Origin: Streptomyces sp. NBC_01803
Lineage (GTDB): Bacteria > Actinomycetota > Actinomycetes > Streptomycetales > Streptomycetaceae
Assembly (NCBI RefSeq): GCF_035917415.1
Contig: NZ_CP109073.1
Location: 2,329,501-2,393,500 of the forward strand
Length of the DNA stretch: 64,000 nucleotides
Direction: 5' to 3'
The translations under genes were made by a program, and so were the position numbers. The notes beneath the pieces are model-generated. The model saw only the letters and a program-made list of their open reading frames with translations, ran no database searches and was not told the origin of the DNA. Shown one piece after another: positions 17,443 through 26,264 of this stretch (positions are counted from its first letter, which is position 1; every line of letters begins with the position of its first letter).

Positions 17443-18834
17443 TCACCGCCCGGCGTCCACCGACCCGCGCGCCGAGAGGCGACCGTTGAATTCCTTGACG
17501 GCCGCGTCCCCTCCGCGTGCGACCAGCCTGCGGCGGAAGTCGCACAGAGAGCGGTCGGCCAGGTGGGAGCGGAGTCCCTCCATGAGCTCTACGGCCATGG
17601 TCGCCGTGTGGCAGGCCCGCTCGGTCTCACCGAGTTCGACCCAGGCCGTGGCCAGCAACAGCAGATCGATGGTCCGCCTGCGCACCCGGCTGTCGGGCTG
17701 CCCCGCCAATGCCTCCTCGGCCCAGCGGACCGACTGCTCGGGCAGCCGGAGATCGCGATAGCAGTGCGCGAACTCCTCGGCCAGCGCGGTGCGATCGAAA
17801 CCGATACCCCACTCCGGATCCGTGTCGCCCCGGATCTGCTCCATGGCCTCCAGGGCCTTTGACAAGGCGGCTTCGCACGCCACGACATCGCCCATCAGCG
17901 CGTGGCCGCGGGCCTCCGCGGCATGGAACAGGGCCCGCATGCGGGACGTCGCTGACTCCCGCACCCCCCCGCGGGCGGTCAGGGCGAGTTGGACGACTTC
18001 CTGCGGATGCCCGAACTCGGGAGCCAGGCGGCTCATGCCGTCGGCCAGGATGTGGGCGCCGAAGCGGCGGTCGTTCGCCATCTGGCTCAGCCGCAGGGCC
18101 TGGATGTAGTAGCGCTGGGCGAGCCCCGGGCGGTCGATGTCCACCGCCAGGTCTCCGGTGAACTTGGTGAACTGGGCCACCGCACCGAAAAGGCCACGCC
18201 CGATGGCCTCCGTGTAGGCGCCCTGAATCAGTCCGGAGACAAAGCTGTTGAGATAGTGCACGGCGATATGGCGCACATGCCCGGCCCCGAACTTGTGGTC
18301 GAGTTCAGCGAGTGCGCGTTGCGTCGCCCGCACGGCTTCGACGTCCGCCCCGACAACTCGCGACCCTTCGCCCCGCGTCACCTGGGAATCAGGTGGAGCG
18401 ATCAGCCAGTCGCGGCTCGGGCCGATCATCGAGGAAACGGATACCACGGTCCTCACCAGGGGTCCGCGCGGATCGGCGTCGGCGGCCCACAGCTCGAGAC
18501 AGTTCTCCACCGCCTGGGGGATGCTCGGAGCGAAGTGCAGCCCCGTTCCGTTGACAGGATTCCGGCCGAAGGCCATGCCAATGTCCTCGAGTGATACGGT
18601 ACGCTCGAGTCTCTCGCTGAGCACTTCGGCGATGAGCATCGCGGCCTTGCCCCGCGGACGCTGCCCCCGGACCCAGCGGCTCACCGAAGTCTTGTCATAG
18701 CGCAGATCGAGTCCCAGCTTCGCTCCGCGCATGTTGACGCGACGGGCGAGCCCCGCGTTTGAGTATCTTGCCTCCTGGATCAGCGCGTCCAGTCGTGCAT
18801 TCGGTTGACGTGAGAGGAGGGGGCGCGCGGCCAT
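17443..18834 (-). CDS. NsdA-like TPR regulator with N-terminal helix-turn-helix
   Basis: 463 residues. The N-terminal ~75 residues (ALIQEARYSNAGLARRVN...KTSVSRWVRGQRPRG) form a helix-turn-helix-like DNA-binding segment; the remainder is a helical array with TPR-like pairs. The architecture and conserved phrases (RLDALI, PSRDWLIA, GLAQRYYIQALRL, AEARGHALMGD, LAEEFAHCYRDL) are those of the Streptomyces NsdA family, known as negative regulators of sporulation and antibiotic production. The ATG at 18834 has AAAGGA about nine bases upstream. It converges on the polyketide locus and is a natural candidate for its regulator; that link is inferred from position only. Confidence 0.78.
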   Translation of the reverse strand: MAARPLLSRQPNARLDALIQEARYSNAGLARRVNMRGAKLGLDLRYDKTSVSRWVRGQRPRGKAAMLIAEVLSERLERTVSLEDIGMAFGRNPVNGTGLHFAPSIPQAVENCLELWAADADPRGPLVRTVVSVSSMIGPSRDWLIAPPDSQVTRGEGSRVVGADVEAVRATQRALAELDHKFGAGHVRHIAVHYLNSFVSGLIQGAYTEAIGRGLFGAVAQFTKFTGDLAVDIDRPGLAQRYYIQALRLSQMANDRRFGAHILADGMSRLAPEFGHPQEVVQLALTARGGVRESATSRMRALFHAAEARGHALMGDVVACEAALSKALEAMEQIRGDTDPEWGIGFDRTALAEEFAHCYRDLRLPEQSVRWAEEALAGQPDSRVRRRTIDLLLLATAWVELGETERACHTATMAVELMEGLRSHLADRSLCDFRRRLVARGGDAAVKEFNGRLSARGSVDAGR

Positions 18835-19898
18835 GATCTTCGTTCCTTTCGATCGTGCCGTGGGAGATCGCGGTATCCCGTCGCAGATCTGAAACGCATG
18901 TCCAGTGTCTTCAGGTACTCTTCCTGTGACAAAGATCCTTGATAGATCATTCTCTCTTTTCCGTGGATGGCAACGGCGCCTAGTGGTGAGCGGACGGGGA
19001 TATCGAGCGAAGGGTCGTTCTGCGCCCTGGTTGTACCCGCGCGCCCCACAGCATCCGGCCACGCCCGAGCAAGTCCGGCGCGGGGGCGTGTGGAAAGACC
19101 AAGAGGGAAAGACCCGGGTGGCTGGGACGCCAGGCCCCCGTGGATCCTGGGGGAACGGCGCCTCCTCTCAACGCTCCCCGAAGACCGGTCTGTTGCGGCA
19201 TCCGTGTCCACGAGGCAGCTCGGAGTCGCCGCAATCCGCCTTCCCGTCGAATCACTGGGAAAGCTGGTGAGGCGTGGCGGCGGAGAATCGTTACGGCATT
19301 GCCGCGGGCATGCCGCAAAAATCGATTCAGCGCACTCCGGCCGACGAAGTAATCCGATACGAACAACAGTTGTCGGGCTGAAACTCGGCGTAGCACACGG
19401 AGGGCGCGAGGTCGTTTCGGCTTGAGTTACGTGCGCCCGCAGCGCGTTCCGTTCACGTAGCGTGAAAAGTGCGCCTTTGCGATGCGACGTCCGAGGCATG
19501 GCGCCGAGGAAGTCTCTTGCGAGCGGGATGTGGTGAAGAAAAACCAGGGGTGGCGTGGGGTGGTCTCCGGATGGTTTGTCACCGCCCACCGCCCCCGGAA
19601 CTGAGTAATGAGCGGTGTATTCCGATGACCGGACAGGCCCTGCCCGACCGGGAGTTCACCGCCGACCGAGGACAGGTCGGTCTTCCGCTCCGGCGCCCCG
19701 GCATCGGCCCTGAAAATACCCGGCCGCGGTCAGTGGCTCGTCACGCGAGTGCCGCCATGGACAGAGCCGTCGACGCCGCACCGCACTCCCGGCTCGCGCG
19801 GGAACGGCGTCGACGGCATACCGACCGCGGTTCGCCCCCGCTCGTCGGCGCGCCGGCCGGCGAGCGGGGATGGGCGAACCCGCCGGCGGAACCGGTGG
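18835..19898. other. Gene-free kilobase upstream of the regulator
   Basis: No gene with codon bias or a credible ribosome site was found. The part from 18840 to 18960 is AT-richer than its surroundings and should carry the regulator promoter. The right end holds the terminator of the IPT gene that ends at 19899. Confidence 0.6.
19829..19880 (-). terminator. Long stem-loop downstream of the minus-strand IPT gene
   Basis: An inverted repeat with outer arms GGTTCGCCC / GGGCGAACC and inner arms CCGCTCG / CGAGCGG, interrupted by a short bulge. It begins 18 bases past the stop codon of the gene ending at 19899. Confidence 0.65.
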
Positions 19899-20633
19899 CT
19901 AGCCGGGGGTGACCGCGTAGGTGAAGGTCTGCGAGGCATCGACGCCGCCCACGCTGGTCACGGTCACGGTGACCGTCCCGGTGCCGCCGGGAGAGTAGGC
20001 GATGAGCGTCGAGTCGTCGACGACGAGGAAGACGGCCGGGTCGGGACCGTACGACACGTCGAGCACATCACTGAGGTTGGTGCCGGTGATGGTGGAAGCG
20101 GTGCCGCCGTAGTCGGGGCCGGATGTGGGCGTCATGCCGACGACGGTGGGCGGTGCCACGTAGGTGAAGGTGAGCCCGTTGGTCGTCCCTCCGGCGGTCG
20201 TGATCGAGACGGCGACGGTGCCCGCGGTCGCCGCGGTCGGGACATTCACATCCAGCCGGCTGTCATTGACCACCGTGGGGACCGCCGCATTGGAACCGAA
20301 GGACACCGAGGAGGCGGTCGTCAGATTGGAGCCGATGATCGAGGTCGTCGCACCGGTGAGCGGCCCCGAGGCACTGCTGAGACTCCATTTCAGTGGGGGA
20401 AGAATGTAGTAGTACCACACCGGCGCGCTGGTACCGCCGGGAGTGGTGACCGTGACCTGGACCGCGTTCGCGTTCGAGGGAGCGATCGCCGTGATCTGCG
20501 TGCTGCTGTCAACGGTGAAACTGGCCGACTTGGAGCCGAATTTCACGCTGGTGGCACCGGTGAACCCGGTGCCGGTGATGATGACGCTGTTGCCGCCCGA
20601 GGCGGGGCCTTGGTTGGGGTTGAGCGTTACCAC
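19899..20633 (-). CDS. Three-domain IPT/TIG protein, GTG start
   Basis: 244 residues forming three IPT/TIG domains, related to the proteins at 5271 and 6115. As in those, the first domain begins immediately at the N-terminus (MVTLNPNQGPASGGN) and no signal peptide exists. GTG 20633 is chosen because AAGGAG lies eight bases upstream; the frame is open far beyond this, but that part is antisense to the next gene and has no coding character. It is divergent from the propeller-IPT gene at 20898 across a 264-base shared promoter region. It is probably part of the same adhesin- or scaffold-like gene set. Confidence 0.8.
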   Translation of the reverse strand: MVTLNPNQGPASGGNSVIITGTGFTGATSVKFGSKSASFTVDSSTQITAIAPSNANAVQVTVTTPGGTSAPVWYYYILPPLKWSLSSASGPLTGATTSIIGSNLTTASSVSFGSNAAVPTVVNDSRLDVNVPTAATAGTVAVSITTAGGTTNGLTFTYVAPPTVVGMTPTSGPDYGGTASTITGTNLSDVLDVSYGPDPAVFLVVDDSTLIAYSPGGTGTVTVTVTSVGGVDASQTFTYAVTPG

Positions 20634-20897
20634 GATGCATTCTCCTTCGCCTGTGGATGCTTTGAACCGTGCGCGGAGAAGGCAGGCCACCCCCGGAACA
20701 CTCCGCTGTGATCGATTGAAGCAATCGAGAATCAGCACGAGGAGAAGCGCGTTGAGTCGTATGTGACACATAGGAAAATAAGAAGTACCAATCGACGTAC
20801 CACGATCGGTTCCGAATCCGCCCTTTTCCCGGCGATCGTCCGGTGACACGCTGTCAGAGATGACGAGAGCACAACGGTGGGCGAGAGGAATTCCACG

Positions 20898-22553
20898 ATG
20901 CCCCAGACGACAGCGGCCCTGCCCCCCTTGCCACGCGACGAAGTCCGCACCATCGGCGTCGGTGCCGTGCCCCTCGGCATGGCGCTGCGGCCAGACGGGC
21001 TGCGGGCCTATGTGGCGCACTCCGGCGTCGGCACGCTCGGCGTCATCGACGTTGCCGCCAACTCCCTCACCGGAAGCGTCGCCGTCGGGAACGTTCCGTG
21101 GGGAGTGGCGGTCGGTCCTGATGGCGGGCGCGTCTATGTGACGAATGCCGGTTCCGGCACCGTCAGCGTCATCGACACCACCACCGCCACCGTCGTCGCC
21201 ACGGTCCCCGGGCTCGCCGCCCCGCGCGGTCTGGCAGTCGTCCCTGATGGCGGTCGCGTCTACGTGGCCAATTCCACCTCCGGCACCGTCAGCGTCATCG
21301 ACACCACCACCGCCACCGTCGTCGCCACGGTCCCGGTGGGCAGCGCTCCGGAGTGCGTAGCCGTAAGTCCCGACGGCGGGCGCGTCTATGTGACGAATGC
21401 CGGTTCCGGCACCGTCAGCGTCATCGACACCACCACCGCCACCGTCGTCGCCACGGTCCCCGGGCTCGCCGCCCCGCGCGGTCTGGCAGTCGTCCCTGAT
21501 GGCGGTCGCGTCTACGTGGCCAATTCCACCTCCGGCACCGTCAGCGTCATCTCCACCGCCACCGCCACCGTCACCGGCACCATCGACGTCGCCACCCCGC
21601 CGCAGAATGTGGCGGTCTCCCCCGACGGGACCCTGCTCTACGTCACGAAGACCGGTGCCAACACGCTGACGGTGATCAATCCGTCCACCGACATGGTCAC
21701 CCACAACCTGCCAGGCTTCGCCGGCGCCTTCTGGCCGGCCGTCACCCCGGACAGCAGCCGGATCTACGTCACCAACAGGTCGAACGGCACGGTCGCCGCG
21801 CTGAGGCGCCTGACGAGCATCTCCCCCAACCATGGCCGGCACAGCGGGGGGAAGACGGTGACCATCGTCGGCATCGGCTTCACGGGCACCTCGTCCGTCC
21901 ATTTCGGCATCAGGCGGGCCAAGCACTTCACGGTCGTCAGCGACACACGGATCACCGCTGTCACCCCTGCCCGGGCCGGTGCGTCGGTGCCCGTCACGGT
22001 GACCGCGAGCGGCGGACGCGCGGTCGTCGGTCGCTTCTACTACCACCACTATCCCGCGATGACGGCCCTCACCCCGTCCTTGGGATCCGTCCTGGGAGGC
22101 GGACAGGTCACCATCACCGGCAAATGGCTGTCCGGGATCGAGGAAGTGTGGTTCGGCACCACAGCGGTCGTCCCCACCGCGGTATCGGACTCCGTGGTCA
22201 CCGCCTTCGTTCCGGCATCGGCCACCGCCCGCGTCGTCCCCGTCCATCTGACCACCCACGGCGGTGTCTCGAACACTCTGGACTACACCTATCTCACCAC
22301 CCTCTCGATCACGGGCATCAGTCCCGTCTCCGGACCACAGATCGGTAGCAGGCCGGTGAACATCGCCGGCACCGGCTTCTCCCGGGTCAGCTCCGTCACC
22401 TTCGGGGGCAGCCCGGCCGTGTTCCGGATCATGTCGGACGTCAAGATCCAGGCCATCACCCCCGCCCACGCACCCGGCGCCGTGTCCGTCGTGGTGAGTA
22501 CCGTCACGGGCGCGACGGCGGTCTCGCCGATGCCCTACACCTACACCCTCTGA
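20898..22553 (+). CDS. YVTN-type beta-propeller fused to IPT/TIG domains
   Basis: 551 residues. Residues ~10-300 form seven YVTN/NHL-like propeller blades with the signature P-D-G-x-x-x-Y-V-x-N and S-x-T-V-S-V-I-D; residues ~305-550 form three IPT/TIG domains. No signal peptide or membrane segment is present. ATG 20898 has AGAGGA eight bases upstream. Blades 2-3 and 4-5 are copied at DNA level. This fusion links the IPT family of this locus to a second repeat fold usually involved in binding. The fourth IPT protein of the locus; its partner is unknown. Confidence 0.82.
   Translation: MPQTTAALPPLPRDEVRTIGVGAVPLGMALRPDGLRAYVAHSGVGTLGVIDVAANSLTGSVAVGNVPWGVAVGPDGGRVYVTNAGSGTVSVIDTTTATVVATVPGLAAPRGLAVVPDGGRVYVANSTSGTVSVIDTTTATVVATVPVGSAPECVAVSPDGGRVYVTNAGSGTVSVIDTTTATVVATVPGLAAPRGLAVVPDGGRVYVANSTSGTVSVISTATATVTGTIDVATPPQNVAVSPDGTLLYVTKTGANTLTVINPSTDMVTHNLPGFAGAFWPAVTPDSSRIYVTNRSNGTVAALRRLTSISPNHGRHSGGKTVTIVGIGFTGTSSVHFGIRRAKHFTVVSDTRITAVTPARAGASVPVTVTASGGRAVVGRFYYHHYPAMTALTPSLGSVLGGGQVTITGKWLSGIEEVWFGTTAVVPTAVSDSVVTAFVPASATARVVPVHLTTHGGVSNTLDYTYLTTLSITGISPVSGPQIGSRPVNIAGTGFSRVSSVTFGGSPAVFRIMSDVKIQAITPAHAPGAVSVVVSTVTGATAVSPMPYTYTL
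21124..21551 (+). repeat. Duplicated 176-base propeller segment
   Basis: Segments 21124-21299 and 21376-21551 (offset 252) look identical and encode about two blades, indicating recent internal duplication or gene conversion. Confidence 0.8.
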
Positions 22554-22839
22554 TCGGCGCGAACGGCGATCAGCAGCTCCGTGCAGGTCCGTCGGTGGGG
22601 GCCGTCGACGGGCGGGCCGGGCCGTGAGGAACCCGGCCATCGCGGCGGCCCAGCCGGTACCGCTGGAGCGATCAGCGACGCGGAGTCGGCGTCGTGCGGT
22701 GCGGGCGTCATGGTGCTGGAAACCGTGTGCGCCCGGCCATCGGGCCGCCACGGCCCGCGCCACCCGCTGCGCCCACCAACAGCGTCCGGCCGCCCGGGAC
22801 CCACGGAAGGCAGGGGATTGGCGATCTTGCTCCGCTCAC

Positions 22840-23109
22840 GTGGACGGGTGTCTGACGCCCGCGCCCCGCTCCCCGCCGGTGCTGCGCCGGCGCCTGGAGG
22901 TCGGCCGCCGACTGCGAGAGGCGCGCGAGTACCGGAACCTCAGCCAGCCCGAACGTGACGAGTTGGCCGGCGTGGACTTCAAGCCGATCAGCCGTATCGA
23001 GACGGGTTCGGTGACGCCGCTCCTCGACACGCTGCTGGTCCTCGCGGACGCCCTTGCCATCAGCCCGCAGCAGTTGCTGCCGCAGTGGCCCCGGCCGCCT
23101 GGGGGGTAG
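22840..23109 (+). CDS. Small XRE-family helix-turn-helix protein
   Basis: An 89-residue protein whose core (RRLREAREYRNLSQPERDELAG...ISRIETGSVTPLLDTLLVLADAL) is a Cro/C1-type helix-turn-helix. It is so short that it consists of little more than the DNA-binding domain. GTG 22840 is the likely start, but no good ribosome site is visible and GTG 22879 would still keep the whole domain. Such proteins are typical of plasmids and integrative elements in Streptomyces. It faces the small minus-strand genes at 23205-24298, whose transcription it might control. Confidence 0.62.
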   Translation: MDGCLTPAPRSPPVLRRRLEVGRRLREAREYRNLSQPERDELAGVDFKPISRIETGSVTPLLDTLLVLADALAISPQQLLPQWPRPPGG

Positions 23110-23204
23110 GCAGGGCGGCCGGGGCGGTGCTCCGGCGGCCGGTATGGCAGCCACCGCCGGAGCGGGTGCCTGCCCGGGCCGCTCACGAAGCCCGGGCAGG
23201 CGGC

Positions 23205-23372
23205 CTACTCGTCGTTGCCCCGGAGGCGGTCGGCCGCGACTCCGCCGAGATCGGCCGTCAGGTCGCGGGCCTCCTGGGATAGCGACTGGTCGTGCGCCGC
23301 GTTCGTGGCGGCGCCGAGCCCTCGCACAGTGGCGAAGAACTCGTCGTCATCCATCTCGTCGGCACCGGGCAT
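23205..23372 (-). CDS. Small acidic hypothetical protein (55 aa)
   Basis: Short, acidic (MDDDEFF near the N-terminus) and helical, with no membrane segment. It is supported by a strong GAGGAGGA ribosome site a few bases before ATG 23372. It lies downstream of two other small minus-strand genes. I do not recognise a family. Confidence 0.55.
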   Translation of the reverse strand: MPGADEMDDDEFFATVRGLGAATNAAHDQSLSQEARDLTADLGGVAADRLRGNDE

Positions 23373-23528
23373 GGGTCCTCCTCGTAGGTCGTGGATGTGT
23401 GGTGGGTGCCCGCCCCCGCGCAGGGGTGGGTGGTGCCAGGAGGCGGGCGGGGGCCTGCGCCGGCCCGGGCCGGCGCAGGCCACCCCAGGGGCTGAGGAGG
23501 GGCGCTCCACGCCGGGCCGGCGCAGGGT

Positions 23529-23783
23529 CTAGGTGGCGGCCGTCGGCCGCGGGGCAGCCGTGGCGGGCTTGGGCGGGCAGTCCGTGCCGCAGCGCCACAC
23601 CTGGTGGATGTGGAGGCGGCCGTGTACCTGCCGTGCGACGGTGCCCGCGCGGCAGGCGGGGCCGACGATGTACCGGCCGCACAGGCCGCAGTGCGTGCCG
23701 AGCGCCTGTCCCTCGGTCAGGTACACGTGCGGCGCGCGGCGCAGCAGAACGGCCAGCGGCGCGGCGGTGGTCGGGTCGGTCAC
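23529..23783 (-). CDS. Small CxxC-containing hypothetical protein
   Basis: 84 residues with a CGLCG motif and further Cys (GPACRAG, GTDCPP), so it may bind zinc. Its GTG start overlaps the stop codon of the upstream gene in a GTGA arrangement, indicating translational coupling. No catalytic motif is seen. The neighbourhood (XRE regulators, small paralogous proteins) is that of a mobile element. Confidence 0.6.
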   Translation of the reverse strand: MTDPTTAAPLAVLLRRAPHVYLTEGQALGTHCGLCGRYIVGPACRAGTVARQVHGRLHIHQVWRCGTDCPPKPATAAPRPTAAT

Positions 23784-24298
23784 CGCACGGCCCCCTCTGT
23801 CGCGTGGCAGGCGTGTGCGCAGGCTTCGGCGCGCACGGAGCTGTCGCGATGTGGGGGTGGCGGCGGGTCTCCATGACGGCAGGCCCAGCACTCGCCCAGA
23901 TGGCAGTCAGGGCTGAGGTATCGGTAGGTCGGCGGGCCTCCGGTGATGACCAGGGCCAGCGTCTCGTGCAGCAGGTCGGGATGGGTGAGGCAGTCCCCCG
24001 CCGGCGGGACCCACCAGCGCAACGGCGCGCCGACCGGCGTGTGCGCAGGCGGTACGAGCAGGGCCCCGGTCCGCTGCACGGTGACGCCCGCCATCGTGGC
24101 CCAGGTCGCTGTCGAGCCAGGCTCGACCAGCCATACGAGCCTGGCCCGCGCGCGGTCGTCGACAGCGGCCCCGGAGCGCTCTCGCAGCCCGTCGACGACA
24201 CGAACACCCTCGTAGCTCGCCACCACGACCGCGTCGAACCACAGGCCGCACTGCACGTAAACAGCGGGGCCGCCTACCGGCAGCCAGTCGGGTAGCAC
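23780..24298 (-). CDS. Hypothetical protein of mobile-element type, paralogue of the 34451 gene
   Basis: 172 residues. It shares an ordered set of motifs with the protein at 34451-34861: (G)xWFDAV near the start, WLVEPG / WLIGPG in the middle, VPP, and P-L-R-W-x-x-P-x-GDCLT-x-P-x-x-L near the end. The C-terminal part has His/Cys-rich residues. The layout recalls the short bifunctional DNA primase/polymerase-like proteins of actinobacterial plasmids and integrative elements, but I cannot show the catalytic residues, so this is only a lead. The GTG start has GGAGG six bases upstream. It is translationally coupled to the 84-residue gene downstream. Confidence 0.6.
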   Translation of the reverse strand: MLPDWLPVGGPAVYVQCGLWFDAVVVASYEGVRVVDGLRERSGAAVDDRARARLVWLVEPGSTATWATMAGVTVQRTGALLVPPAHTPVGAPLRWWVPPAGDCLTHPDLLHETLALVITGGPPTYRYLSPDCHLGECWACRHGDPPPPPHRDSSVRAEACAHACHATEGAVR

Positions 24299-24402
24299 CA
24301 GGCACCTCCGGAGTCATCGGGATTGTGACGATGACTGAACGTAGGGTGCCTGTGACAGCGCAGTATGAATCGCGGGAATACCCGCTGGTCAGGCCGTGGA
24401 AA

Positions 24403-25626
24403 TCAGTCGTCCAGCCGGAAGCGGCCCGACATCCGTCGGAGCGACTCGGACAAGCTGGTCCGCTCGCCGCTCCTGATCCTGCGCAGCGTCGCCCGAGCGA
24501 TCGGGTGGTTCCGGATGAGCTGCGGCGCGGTCGCCTCGGCCTTCTCCAGTTCCTTCAGGGCCTGTTCCCGCTGCCCTGTCCACAGATATGCCCGCGCCAA
24601 GTCGAGTTGGTAGTGGCCGCGCCGTGACTTCGGCAATGCGAGGACGGCCCTCTTGTCCATCTGTTCGTGGAGCCGCAGCGCCTCGTCCTGATGGCTCATC
24701 TCCAGTTCCACGTTGACACCGTGGATGGACACATTCGCGGCGCTGAAAGTGAGGCTGTGCCGGTCGAACTGCGGCTGGTGACCCGCAGCCAGCTCAGCGG
24801 CCTCACAAGCCTGGTCGATACGGTGCCGTGCTTCCGCCTCGCGCGCACCGCGTGCGGCGGAGACCGCCGCACGGAGGTGCAGGGCGCCCCAGGCCCGCAC
24901 GGCGAGGGGATCGCCACGGCGGTACTCGGGCTCGATAGTGAGCAGCGCCTTGTCGGACAGAGCGACAGCGTCGGACCAGTCGGCGGTCGCCCACATGTCC
25001 CACACCCGCATCCAGTCGGCCACCGCCGGCATCAGGGCGTCACCAGACCGCTCGGCCGCCCAAGCGGCCCGCTCGCAGGTAATGGCGACCAGTTCCGGGT
25101 GCCCCAAGGCGTGCGCGGACGTGTGCCCGAACTTGCAGGCGATCGCGTAGATCGCCCACGCCTCTTCGCGCTCGTGGCCGGAGGAGACCTCAGCCAGCGC
25201 GCGGGCCTCCCGCAGCAGATCGGGCAGCACGGCCAGGATCTTGGTGTTCTGTGCGTTGTCCCGCAGTTCGTGAAGCTGGGCGGTGCGCGCCCACAGCGAC
25301 TGCGACGGCCTGGGTTGCCCATCGAAAATCGGCGCCAGGTCGTAGCGACGCAGCTCCCTTATGATCGCCGCCGCCGAAACCTCCCACTGATTCGCCGCCG
25401 CGGCACCCCCGCGGTAGGGACGGTCGATCAGCTCGTTGGGGTGGATGTGCAGCACGCCGGCGACGGCGTTGATGACGCTGGTGCGGTCCAGCTCGATGAG
25501 CCCCTTCTCGGCTTTCGACACCCATCCCTGAGTTCGGCCGAGGGCGTTGGCGACGTCGGCCTGGGTGAGCCCGAGCCGGAGCCGTGCGGCGCGCATCCGC
25601 TGACCGATGCTCTCTGTCTCATTCAT
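24403..25626 (-). CDS. XRE helix-turn-helix regulator with TPR-like C-terminal domain
   Basis: 407 residues. The N-terminal helix-turn-helix (RMRAARLRLGLTQADVANALGRTQGWVSKAEKGLIELDR) is canonical; the remaining ~320 residues are helical repeats like those of quorum-peptide-type regulators (Rgg/PlcR-like layout) and many Streptomyces orphan regulators. The start is ATG 25626 or GTG 25632; neither has a ribosome site, so the message may be leaderless. It lies 104 bases upstream of the mobile-element-type gene chain at 23529-24298 in the same direction and is divergent from a small gene at about 25659. It probably controls one or both. Confidence 0.78.
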   Translation of the reverse strand: MNETESIGQRMRAARLRLGLTQADVANALGRTQGWVSKAEKGLIELDRTSVINAVAGVLHIHPNELIDRPYRGGAAAANQWEVSAAAIIRELRRYDLAPIFDGQPRPSQSLWARTAQLHELRDNAQNTKILAVLPDLLREARALAEVSSGHEREEAWAIYAIACKFGHTSAHALGHPELVAITCERAAWAAERSGDALMPAVADWMRVWDMWATADWSDAVALSDKALLTIEPEYRRGDPLAVRAWGALHLRAAVSAARGAREAEARHRIDQACEAAELAAGHQPQFDRHSLTFSAANVSIHGVNVELEMSHQDEALRLHEQMDKRAVLALPKSRRGHYQLDLARAYLWTGQREQALKELEKAEATAPQLIRNHPIARATLRRIRSGERTSLSESLRRMSGRFRLDD

Positions 25627-25658
25627 CGTCACATCACCGACTGTCCGGATACGGTGAT

Positions 25659-25991
25659 GTGCGGGGGCATGCCGTCGGACATGATGGTCTCCATGTTCGT
25701 CCTGCGGTAGCACACAGGACGGTACCCCTCGCCACGGTCGGGGGGACAGCGAGCGGCCTCACCTTCGCGGCGGATTCAAGGGCCGTTGTGCTGCCGACGG
25801 CAGACGTGACCTCCCGCTTACTTGGGGACGTGGAGAGACTTCTCGGCACCGACACCGGTCCCGCCACGCTCGACGTGGACGGCGTGGAGATCCCCGTTCA
25901 CGCCGAGCTGACCGCCCGGCAGGAGATGGGCGACTGGATCGACGACACCGGCACACCTCTCGGCCTGGCGGCCGGCCGCCTGGGGCGGTGA
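25659..25991 (+). CDS. Small hypothetical protein, start uncertain
   Basis: The C-terminal ~85 residues (TVGGTASGLTF... LPTADVTSRLLGDVERLLG... LDVDGVEIPVHAELT) look like a genuine folded protein with good codon bias, ending at 25991. No convincing start with a ribosome site exists: GTG 25659 overlaps the divergent promoter region, and GTG 25788 would remove the first strands. It could be N-terminally damaged. The family is not recognised. Confidence 0.45.
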   Translation: MRGHAVGHDGLHVRPAVAHRTVPLATVGGTASGLTFAADSRAVVLPTADVTSRLLGDVERLLGTDTGPATLDVDGVEIPVHAELTARQEMGDWIDDTGTPLGLAAGRLGR

Positions 25992-26059
25992 CCTCCGCGA
26001 GCCCGCTCCACGTGCCACGCCTCGTCCCGGCCCGGGTCGATGACTTGGTCGACGCGGCA

Positions 26060-26087
26060 GCACCACCGACCACGTGGTCGGTGGTGC
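26060..26087. promoter_or_regulatory. Perfect 28-base palindrome
   Basis: Two exact 14-base halves (GCACCACCGACCAC and its complement) in the gap between the small gene ending at 25991 and the convergent oxidoreductase ending at 26265. It most likely acts as a bidirectional terminator; there is no T-run, so an operator role is possible. Confidence 0.6.
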
Positions 26088-26264
26088 GCGGGAAGGCCAC
26101 GGCCGTGACAGCAGAGGGTAGTTGGAGGCGTCGTAGCGTAAGGGCCCGTCGATCCCGGGCCGGTCTCCACCCGCAGACCGGGTGTGATCGCGAGACGTAC
26201 ACCCGGGGTGCGAGGGGGCCGTCATACGTCCACCGCCCATCTGCTCAGCATTTCTGTCCCACGC

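Noticed and set aside
17443..18834. Assignment of the TPR regulator as a pathway-specific SARP activator
   Set aside because: It lacks the OmpR-like DNA-binding domain plus BTAD of SARPs; conserved phrases fit the NsdA family instead.
18780..18950. 56-codon minus-strand frame overlapping the start of the NsdA-like gene
   Set aside because: Its ATG has a purine-rich stretch upstream, but the codons lack Streptomyces third-position bias; it is more likely leader sequence.
20634..22763. Upstream extension of the minus-strand IPT gene to about 950 codons
   Set aside because: The extension is antisense to the propeller-IPT gene and lacks protein-like composition; GTG 20633 has a good ribosome site directly before the first IPT domain.
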